Assembly: GCA_002692605.1 (NCBI GenBank)
Contig: NZLE01000008.1
Coordinates: 23,128-28,174, forward strand
Reading direction: 5' to 3'
Origin: Opitutia bacterium
GTDB lineage: Bacteria; Verrucomicrobiota; Verrucomicrobiia; Opitutales; Seribacteraceae
DNA: 5,047 nucleotides
Shown: positions 1-5,047 of the stretch, one piece after another
Numbering within the stretch: the first letter of the stretch is position 1
Layout of the letters: the number at the start of each line of letters is the position of its first letter
Notes under the pieces: model-generated
Databases searched by the model: none
What the model was told of the DNA's origin: nothing
The model's input: the letters and a program-made list of their open reading frames with translations, nothing else
Program-made: the position numbers and the translations under genes

Positions 1-245
1 TCTATTGGATGCAGGATCAACAGGACGTCAAGTTTCCCAAGGAATGGTCCTTGGAAGTTAGAAGCGGAAAGGAGTGGAAACCTTTCGAGCTTTACGTCAC
101 CGACCGCTACGACAACCGGGCCAACCAATACAATGTGGTCCATCCGGCTGCCCCTCTCACCTGTGACGCCATACGCATTCACATGACCCCCAACGAAAAT
201 TCGGCGTTGGGTATCCTTGAAGTGCAAGTGGCCTTTGAGGAATAA
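1..245 (+). CDS. C-terminal end of a secreted enzyme with a F5/8 type C (galactose-binding-like) domain; 5' partial
   Basis: The frame is open from the window edge (first full codon at base 3) to TAA at 243-245, so 80 C-terminal residues are visible and the true start lies upstream. The visible part begins YWMQD, then has WSLEV, GKEWKPF, DQ/NQYN-like NQYNVV, AIRIHM and finally GILEVQV. This order (YW, W-x-hydrophobic strand, G-x-x-W, Q-Y-N, A-x-R-I, G-I-L-E) is how the last strands of discoidin-like beta sandwiches look when fused to the end of glycoside hydrolases, for example GH127/DUF1680 beta-L-arabinofuranosidases and some GH2 proteins. Such domains usually bind carbohydrate. The enzyme family of the missing N-terminal part is not visible, so any glycosidase activity is inferred from the domain type and the neighbouring genes. 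The ATG at base 9 is an internal Met, not a start, because the domain is already under way before it. The next gene starts 21 bases downstream on the same strand. Confidence 0.8.
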   Translation, partial: YWMQDQQDVKFPKEWSLEVRSGKEWKPFELYVTDRYDNRANQYNVVHPAAPLTCDAIRIHMTPNENSALGILEVQVAFEE

Positions 246-266
246 CCTTTTCTGGGCGGCAGTAGG

Positions 267-329
267 ATGTGGAAGTTATTTGGTCCTGCCCTCTGCCTGT
301 TCCCCGCCTGCCTCATTCTTACCTGCGCG
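267..329 (+). other. Signal peptide of the glycosidase-like protein, with a near-lipobox
   Basis: Residues 1-21 have K3, a hydrophobic core from L4 to L18, then T19-C20-A21-E22. Cleavage by signal peptidase I after A21 (T at -3, A at -1) is plausible. I17-L18-T19-C20 also resembles a lipobox, but Thr at -1 is not one of the usual Gly, Ala or Ser residues. Whether the mature protein is free or lipid-anchored at C20 is therefore open. Export itself is well supported. Confidence 0.7.
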
Positions 330-2597
330 GAAACCAAGCAACGGGCGAGCAACCCTTGTGAAAGGCTCGAACAATCCATTCAAGGACGAAAGCATGGTTT
401 TCTCGCCGGCAATCTCGCCTACTACATAGGAGGTTTTCATGCCAGTTGGACTCCGGTGGAAGATGAAACCATTGGCTTGACTCATCCCTTTTTTCACGAC
501 CTCAGAAGCCGGGGGGTGGGCTTGCTGAACAGCGAACTCCGGGGAAGCGAACACACTGGAACGGGGAATGATTACCGGGGGTGGGAATTTTACAAGGACA
601 CTCGGGTCTTGTATGGCAGCGTGCGGATTGGAGAGAAGCTTTTCAAGCATCCGGTTCCCTCCCGGATGATTTGGCGGCCGGACAAGATGGTTTGCGAATA
701 TGAAATCAATGGCGTTTTGATCCGGGAAGAGAAATTCATCGCAGCCAATGATGCCGCCGTTGCCCGGATCACCTCCTCTCAACCCGTCATCCTGAAATTC
801 GACGGGCACAGTTTCTTCGTTCGCCACAGCGTCTCATCCACTGCCTCGATTCGTTACGACGAACAGTCCAATGCGATCCTCGTGACCGAGGGGGGAACGG
901 TTAAGTCTCTGCCGGACCCGGACCGGCGGGAGAGAATTGGTCCGTGCGTCTACCAAGGCATGACGACCGCCCTTTCGGCCTCCGAGGACTTTTCCCAAAG
1001 CATCCAAATGAAAAAGGACGACCGTGGCGTGTGCCAGTATTCCTTTGAGGTGCCCTGTGACAAGAAGGGCGTTACCGTGTCCTGGGCCATGAATGACGAT
1101 CAGGCAAAGGCAAGGGAAGCCTCCCGCTCCGCGATTTTTCAGTACGAGGAAATGGGCGTGGCCAAAACTAGGGAAATGAACCGTCTGCTGAGCCAGCAAA
1201 TTCCTCAATTTCGTTGCAGCGACCGCAAGTTCGAAGAGATTTATTACTTCCTTTGGTCGCTCTATATGATGTATTACATCAACGTGCAAAAAGGATGGGA
1301 GATGGAGAACCATACCCAATCCGCGGTTAATAACTTTCTGGGCATCCACAGATATGATGCCTGCTTTCAAATTAAAGTGGGCGCCTGGACGAGAGATAAG
1401 CCGCGATTTGCCTACGGCAACGTTCTAACCTGGAAACATCTTGTCGAAAACGGTCGCTATCGTGAAACCCCCAATGGCATGATCATGCTTTCGGACAACA
1501 AGGGAATTGGCTGGCACTCGGGGGCATACGGAGGAGAACTGGCCGAGCACGTTCTCGGAGCCTGGCAAATCTATCAGCATACCAATGACCTTGATTTCGT
1601 TCGAAACTGCTACGAAGGCTACTTCCGGAAAGTCTTCTGGAAGAGAATGGTGGGATTCGCAATGAACGATGCCGAAGTGGGCGAAGTTTTGGAAAAGATG
1701 GCCATGCTCACGGGCAACGAAAAGGACGTTGATCATTGGAGGCGACTGATCAGACAGGACTCCGAACACCTGAGGTTGATGTTCGAACAGCGTTGGCAAG
1801 CCAACGGGCACGAGAATTACTTCATGGGGCCAAGAAACGGCATGCTTATGACCAATGCCTTTTGGGCAATGCGCTCCAGGCACTTCCCTCGAGAATACGC
1901 TGCCAAAATGATTCATTCATGGGCCCTGAACAAGGAGCAAGGCTTCTATGGAGAGTTTTTTCCGCGGGCAATGGCGAAAAAGGCGATGAGCGTTTTCTCT
2001 TCCGCCGATGACTTGGCCTTCGGTTATACTCCGGATACGGCCTACTTCACTTTGGACGGAATATTTCGCCAGGGATTTCCAAAGGTCGCTTCCGAACTGA
2101 CTCTAAACCATTTGCAAAACTACAATTACCACAAGGACTGGGGCGTGCCGGTTGCGCCCGAAGCCTACACCCGCGCCTTGGATCTTTTCGGAGATCAGTA
2201 TTCCAACTTCAATGCCGGAAAAATTCTTCTTTATTTGGAAGGACTTTTCGGCCTCTCCTACTCCCTCCCCGACCAGACCTTAAGCATTCGCGACTCCATG
2301 CCCACGAATTGGGAATGGATGGAAATGGATATTCCGGTTGGCGCCCAATCCGGTTGGACGAAAGTTCGGATCGAAAGAGACAAAGGGATTTTCGGAGGTC
2401 TCAGGAAAACCATTTCCATCCAAAATTGCCCTCTTCGCATCAAGGCGGAGACGTGGCTGCATGGGATGAACGGTTCCGGCAAGCCGAGCTTCCGGGGGGC
2501 AAACTTCCAATCCGTTCCCGCGCACAGACCGGACTGCCTCGCCTTCGAATCGGACGGCGCGGCAGACCGGTGCTCCATAACCATACCCTTGAAATGA
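267..2597 (+). CDS. Exported (alpha/alpha)6-barrel (six-hairpin) glycosidase-like protein, family unassigned
   Basis: Complete 776-residue ORF. Residues 1-21 form an export signal: W2, K3, then a hydrophobic stretch L4-L18 and a T-C-A end. Roughly residues 40-300 are rich in beta strands (LFKHPV, VCEYEI, AVARI, VILKFDG), as in the N-terminal sandwich of six-hairpin glycosidases. Residues about 310-660 look helical and barrel-like, with aromatic and acidic clusters: YFLWSLYMMYY, HRYDACFQIK (from H361), GNVLTWK (N385), GWHSGAYGGELAEH (E424, E427), YTPDTAYFTLDG (D590), PEAYT (E632) and SNFNAGKILLYLEGL. The last 110 residues return to beta structure. E-x-Y followed by G and then N-F-x-A-G resembles the region of the catalytic base in GH63/GH37-like enzymes, so E632 is a candidate base; this is inference. 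The general acid cannot be assigned. It is probably an inverting glycosidase acting outside the cytoplasm, with substrate unknown. The start has only a weak, close AGTAGG upstream. The stop overlaps the sulfatase start, implying one operon. Antisense ORFs inside it are shadows. Confidence 0.85.
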   Translation: MWKLFGPALCLFPACLILTCAETKQRASNPCERLEQSIQGRKHGFLAGNLAYYIGGFHASWTPVEDETIGLTHPFFHDLRSRGVGLLNSELRGSEHTGTGNDYRGWEFYKDTRVLYGSVRIGEKLFKHPVPSRMIWRPDKMVCEYEINGVLIREEKFIAANDAAVARITSSQPVILKFDGHSFFVRHSVSSTASIRYDEQSNAILVTEGGTVKSLPDPDRRERIGPCVYQGMTTALSASEDFSQSIQMKKDDRGVCQYSFEVPCDKKGVTVSWAMNDDQAKAREASRSAIFQYEEMGVAKTREMNRLLSQQIPQFRCSDRKFEEIYYFLWSLYMMYYINVQKGWEMENHTQSAVNNFLGIHRYDACFQIKVGAWTRDKPRFAYGNVLTWKHLVENGRYRETPNGMIMLSDNKGIGWHSGAYGGELAEHVLGAWQIYQHTNDLDFVRNCYEGYFRKVFWKRMVGFAMNDAEVGEVLEKMAMLTGNEKDVDHWRRLIRQDSEHLRLMFEQRWQANGHENYFMGPRNGMLMTNAFWAMRSRHFPREYAAKMIHSWALNKEQGFYGEFFPRAMAKKAMSVFSSADDLAFGYTPDTAYFTLDGIFRQGFPKVASELTLNHLQNYNYHKDWGVPVAPEAYTRALDLFGDQYSNFNAGKILLYLEGLFGLSYSLPDQTLSIRDSMPTNWEWMEMDIPVGAQSGWTKVRIERDKGIFGGLRKTISIQNCPLRIKAETWLHGMNGSGKPSFRGANFQSVPAHRPDCLAFESDGAADRCSITIPLK
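2594..2597 (+). promoter_or_regulatory. ATGA stop/start overlap between glycosidase and sulfatase genes
   Basis: The sulfatase ATG (2594-2596) overlaps the glycosidase TGA (2595-2597). No clear purine-rich ribosome binding site precedes it. This arrangement usually means the second gene is translated by ribosomes finishing the first, giving linked expression. The start is supported because the following codons encode a good signal peptide. A second ATG at 2599 is in another frame, and the next in-frame Met is residue 56, inside the catalytic domain. Confidence 0.85.
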
Positions 2598-2653
2598 ATG
2601 GAAAAACCATAATCTATCCGCTGCTATTTTGCTTGTTTTCGCTTGCCTTCTCA
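2594..2653 (+). other. Signal peptide of the sulfatase
   Basis: The N terminus has K4, a hydrophobic core I6-F19, and A18-F19-S20 just before K21, fitting signal peptidase I cleavage after S20. The catalytic domain begins at once with R24-P25-N26-V27, as is usual for exported bacterial S1 sulfatases. There is no lipobox, so the product should be periplasmic or secreted. Confidence 0.85.
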
Positions 2654-5047
2654 AAAATCGATCGGCCAAACGTCATCTTCGTTTTGGCCGATGACCTCGG
2701 CTGGTCGGAGCTTGGATGTTACGGCAATTCCTTTAACGAAACTCCGCATTTGGACGGCATGGCCAGAGAAGGACTCCGTTTCACCCAAGCCTATGCCGCC
2801 GCTCCGGTGTGCTCGCCTTATCGGGCCGCCTTGCTGACCGGACAGCATCCCGCCCGAGTTGGCATTCTCGATTACTTGAGGCCCAACTCCTCCAATGCTC
2901 TCCCGGTCAGCCAAGTGACCTTGCCCAAAATCTTCGAGGACAATGGCTATGCCACCGGCATGGTCGGCAAATGGCACCTTACCGGATACAAGTATCAGGA
3001 TGCCCAGTTTGAAGTTCGACCGACCGACCACGGGTTCGGTTGGAATCTTGGCAGCGAAATCAAAGGCGTTGGCAATGGGGCCAACTTTTGGCCCTACGTA
3101 TTCCGGACTCAACCCATTCGCTGGCTGGATCTGCCAACCAACCGGTTGGGAAAGGACGAATACCTGACTGACCGCCTCAATCTCGAGGCAGTGGATTTCG
3201 TCGAGAGAAACAAGGACGGGCCTTTCTTCCTTTATCTCAGCCACTACGCTCCCCATACCATCCTAAACGGTCGCCCCGATTTGGTGGAAAAGTACGTTAA
3301 GAAACACCCTCCCGGACCCAGCGATCGAAAAAACTGTTACCTTTGTGAGGACGCGGGGATTCAAATGGACAACTGCACGCATTGGGCGAAAAGCCATAAT
3401 CCGCATTTGGCTGCGATGCTGGAAAGCATTGACGACGGTATCGGTAAACTAAGCGCGAAACTGGATCAACTTGGCTTGGCTCAAAACACGATTTTCATCT
3501 TTTCCAGCGACAACGGAGGGGAGACGAACGTCACTTCCAACGCACCTCTCCGAGGGGGGAAAAGTCAGCTCTACGAAGGAGGTATCCGCGTACCCATGAT
3601 CGTACGCTGGCCAAGGGGGAAGCTGCCCGCAGGCAAGGTCTGTGACCAACCGGTGGTCAACCACGACTTCTACCCCACCCTGCTCGAAGCGGCGGGAATC
3701 GATGCCGACCCATCCCAAACCCTCGACGGCGTATCCACTTTGTCCACCTGGAGAAGCCCCGAGCTAACGCCCAAACGCAAAGCTCTTCACTGGCATTACC
3801 CATTGGACCGGCCACATTTCCTTGGTGGTGTCTCCTCGGGAGCCATTCGTGAGGGAAGCTGGAAGCTGATTGAGTATTTCAATCCCTCCAGGTCCTCCAG
3901 GTTCGAGCTCTTCAACCTGGAAAAGGATCCTTCGGAGAAGCGCGATCTCGCGGAATCTGAAACCAAGCGGGTGAATGACCTGCATGGGAAATTGGTCTCT
4001 TGGAGGCAAAGAACGGGAGCGCGGATACCGTCACGACCTCTTCTTGCCACTCCCAGAAACCTGATCTTCGGTGAGCATTTTTCGGAAGGTCAGGTAAGTG
4101 AAAATTGGTTTTTTCAAAAAGAATGGGAAGTCAACGAAGGGGTTCTTCGCCGAAATGAATTGGCGGGTGAGAATAAGCGGCTTTTTTACAAAGATCCGAG
4201 TTTTCGAGACGTATTCATACGCTTTGATTTTCGTTTCGATGAGGCCAGGGACCTTCGATTGGTTACGGGCTCCCATGGTAAGTACAACACCGTTCTTCAC
4301 ATTCGCAATGATCACTTTTTCATTCAGACCGCACAGGACAGCAGAGGCCCTTGGTTTTCCATGCGCCATGGAGAATGCGCTTATGACTTCAAGCCAGGCA
4401 AATGGTATGTGATGACCATGGAGTTCATCGGTGATCAGGTAATCGCTCACCTTGGTCCGCAACACTTCGCCTATGCCAAACATCCCATTATCGATCAAGA
4501 GCGCACCTACCTTGCCCTGCAAGTCGACCGGAGCGGGGCTTGTTTTGATAACTTTCAAGTCTTCGGAGCCTCACGGCATCCGGAACAAAAAGCCAATCTG
4601 GAAAGGATCGAGAGGCAGAGGGGGCAATTCCCATTTCGGAAATCCTTACGGGAAGAACACGACATCCGCAAACGAAACCTCCACGCCCGCTTCCATATGG
4701 AAGATTCGAGATACAGAAAATTAGTGGAGCAAGTTGAGCTTTTGGATCAGGAAAGGAAGGCTCGCTATCCCGATGCCTTTTCTTCCAGTAAGGAATTTCG
4801 GAAAAAGATAACGGAAGAGCGGAAAAGACTTCTTCAGGAGGATCCTGCCTTCAAAGAGACTCTTTCGGCCACCTTTCGGGCAAGAAAAGCGGTTGAAGGG
4901 TATTTGATGATGATGAATCCGAGCATTGCGGAGGAAGAGGACTTTCGTAAGAAAGCCTCTCTTGAACGCACCCGCACCAAATACCTCAATGACCCGAAAT
5001 ACCTAAAACTCCTTCGAGAGGCAGAGGCTGCTCAAGAAAAGCTCAAA
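2594..5047 (+). CDS. Secreted S1-family (formylglycine) sulfatase fused to a ConA-like domain and a repetitive charged tail; 3' partial
   Basis: The frame is open from ATG 2594 to the window edge: 818 codons with no stop. It hydrolyses sulfate esters, probably on a polysaccharide outside the cytoplasm. After a signal peptide come the sulfatase landmarks: PNVIFVLADD (metal ligands D33, D34), C73-S-P-Y-R77 (Cys converted to formylglycine), G-K126-W-H128-L, SHYAPH (H217/H221), SSDNGG (D306, N307) and LRGGKSQLYEGG (K323). D33, D34, C73 and R77 have the same spacing as in human arylsulfatase A (D29, D30, C69, R73), so the active site looks intact. The catalytic domain closes with SWKLIEYF and FELFNLEKDPSEKRDL near residue 460, where an ordinary S1 sulfatase would end. 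Here the frame continues into a jelly-roll domain (490-658) and a helical repeat tail (660 to the edge). Tyr76 in the modification motif is unusual, as Ser or Thr is common there. Activity would need a formylglycine-generating enzyme encoded elsewhere. The exact sulfatase subfamily and substrate cannot be read. The true C terminus lies beyond the window. Confidence 0.95.
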   Translation, partial: MNGKTIIYPLLFCLFSLAFSKIDRPNVIFVLADDLGWSELGCYGNSFNETPHLDGMAREGLRFTQAYAAAPVCSPYRAALLTGQHPARVGILDYLRPNSSNALPVSQVTLPKIFEDNGYATGMVGKWHLTGYKYQDAQFEVRPTDHGFGWNLGSEIKGVGNGANFWPYVFRTQPIRWLDLPTNRLGKDEYLTDRLNLEAVDFVERNKDGPFFLYLSHYAPHTILNGRPDLVEKYVKKHPPGPSDRKNCYLCEDAGIQMDNCTHWAKSHNPHLAAMLESIDDGIGKLSAKLDQLGLAQNTIFIFSSDNGGETNVTSNAPLRGGKSQLYEGGIRVPMIVRWPRGKLPAGKVCDQPVVNHDFYPTLLEAAGIDADPSQTLDGVSTLSTWRSPELTPKRKALHWHYPLDRPHFLGGVSSGAIREGSWKLIEYFNPSRSSRFELFNLEKDPSEKRDLAESETKRVNDLHGKLVSWRQRTGARIPSRPLLATPRNLIFGEHFSEGQVSENWFFQKEWEVNEGVLRRNELAGENKRLFYKDPSFRDVFIRFDFRFDEARDLRLVTGSHGKYNTVLHIRNDHFFIQTAQDSRGPWFSMRHGECAYDFKPGKWYVMTMEFIGDQVIAHLGPQHFAYAKHPIIDQERTYLALQVDRSGACFDNFQVFGASRHPEQKANLERIERQRGQFPFRKSLREEHDIRKRNLHARFHMEDSRYRKLVEQVELLDQERKARYPDAFSSSKEFRKKITEERKRLLQEDPAFKETLSATFRARKAVEGYLMMMNPSIAEEEDFRKKASLERTRTKYLNDPKYLKLLREAEAAQEKLK
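2810..2824 (+). other. Formylglycine modification motif C-S-P-Y-R (residues 73-77)
   Basis: The codons TGC TCG CCT TAT CGG give C-S-P-Y-R, followed by AALLTG, the normal continuation of sulfatase signature 1. The minimal C-x-P-x-R pattern recognised by formylglycine-generating enzyme is met. The classic signature expects Ser, Thr or Ala at the fourth position, where this protein has Tyr. Cys rather than Ser at the first position points to the aerobic FGE route or to a dual-specificity anaerobic sulfatase-maturing enzyme. Confidence 0.9.
4061..4567 (+). other. Concanavalin-A-like jelly-roll (DUF1080/LamG-like) domain, residues 490-658 of the sulfatase
   Basis: The domain opens with LIFGEHF and then has W505, W511-E-V-N-E-G-V-L, the W-x-V-x-x-G-x-L pattern common at the start of DUF1080-type (3-keto-disaccharide hydrolase) and related jelly-roll domains. 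Alternating strands follow: VFIRFDFRF, TVLHIRNDHFFIQT, KPGKWYVMTMEFIGD, KHPIID (H630, P631), TYLALQVD and FDNFQVFGA at the end. F-D-N before the last strand is typical of ConA-like folds. In this setting a carbohydrate-binding role is most likely, and a catalytic role cannot be excluded. It could be mistaken for a separate gene, but the frame is continuous with the sulfatase and no start codon with a plausible binding site lies between them. Confidence 0.75.
4634..5047 (+). repeat. Divergent protein repeats in the charged helical tail of the sulfatase
   Basis: From residue 681 to the edge the tail is rich in Arg, Lys and Glu and is probably helical. Two marks recur. F-R-K starts at residues 681, 735 and 784 (spacings 54 and 49). 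D-[SP]-x-[FY] starts at 704, 750 and 800 (spacings 46 and 50). Best aligned are FRKKITEERKRLLQED and FRKKASLERTRTKYLND, sharing FRKK, ER-x-R, L and D, each then followed by P-x-[FY]. The unit is about 50 residues with two short helices implied. The third D-P copy is cut by the window end, so more units may follow. Similarity is clear only at protein level, pointing to an old duplication. Function is unknown; a spacer, envelope attachment or multimerisation region are all possible. Confidence 0.65.

Noticed and set aside
246..266. Possible promoter or terminator in the only intergenic gap
   Set aside because: Only 21 bases, with no inverted repeat and no room for a promoter; it holds at most a weak ribosome binding site.
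276..1370. Two long antisense ORFs (276-827 and 834-1370, - strand) inside the glycosidase gene
   Set aside because: They lie wholly opposite a well-supported coding frame, have no recognisable domains, and their translations look like reverse-complement shadows.
2599..2601. Alternative ATG start for the sulfatase
   Set aside because: It is in a different frame from the sulfatase; the ATG at 2594 is the only start giving the signal peptide.
2651..3256. 201-codon antisense ORF opposite the sulfatase
   Set aside because: It covers the conserved sulfatase motifs on the + strand, which account for the sequence; its product has no recognisable features.
4022..4070. Possible frameshift or gene boundary between the sulfatase and the jelly-roll domain
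   Set aside because: Codon-by-codon reading shows the same frame on both sides with no stop, and both parts make sense in that frame, so a natural fusion is the simpler reading.
4031..4724. An antisense ORF at 4031-4558 and + strand ORFs at 4098-4412 and 4452-4724 in another frame
   Set aside because: The sulfatase frame continues through the region with coherent jelly-roll strands, whereas these frames have no domain features or ribosome binding sites.

Overview
The window looks like the inside of a polysaccharide-degradation operon from a bacterium of the Planctomycetes-Verrucomicrobia-Lentisphaerae group. Verrucomicrobia or Lentisphaerae seem likeliest. This rests on secreted sulfatase and glycosidase genes side by side, the wording of the sulfatase motifs, a sulfatase carrying extra C-terminal domains, and weak Shine-Dalgarno sequences. 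It is an inference from gene content, since no phylogenetic marker is present.

Layout: all genes lie on the + strand and are tightly packed. Bases 1-245 hold the last 80 codons of a gene that begins upstream. They encode a galactose-binding-like (F5/8 type C) terminal domain of the kind attached to secreted glycoside hydrolases. After a 21-base gap, 267-2597 encodes a complete 776-residue exported protein with the build of a six-hairpin (alpha/alpha)6-barrel glycosidase: N-terminal beta domain, helical barrel, C-terminal beta domain. Its CAZy family cannot be fixed by eye. The start codon of the third gene overlaps its stop codon (ATGA at 2594-2597). The third gene is a formylglycine-type S1 sulfatase, open through the end of the window, with 818 codons visible.

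The sulfatase is the most unusual part. Its catalytic domain ends near residue 478. It is followed in the same frame by a concanavalin-A-like jelly-roll domain (about 490-658) and then by a very charged helical tail (about 660 to the edge). The tail contains divergent tandem repeats of roughly 46-54 residues. The reading frame was followed codon by codon and has no stop or frameshift.

Together the genes suggest extracytoplasmic breakdown of a sulfated glycan: the sulfatase removes sulfate esters, the two other enzymes cleave glycosidic bonds, and the accessory domains may bind the glycan or the cell envelope. The substrate cannot be read from this sequence. No RNA gene, mobile element, CRISPR array, promoter or terminator was seen, which fits a window lying wholly inside one transcription unit.
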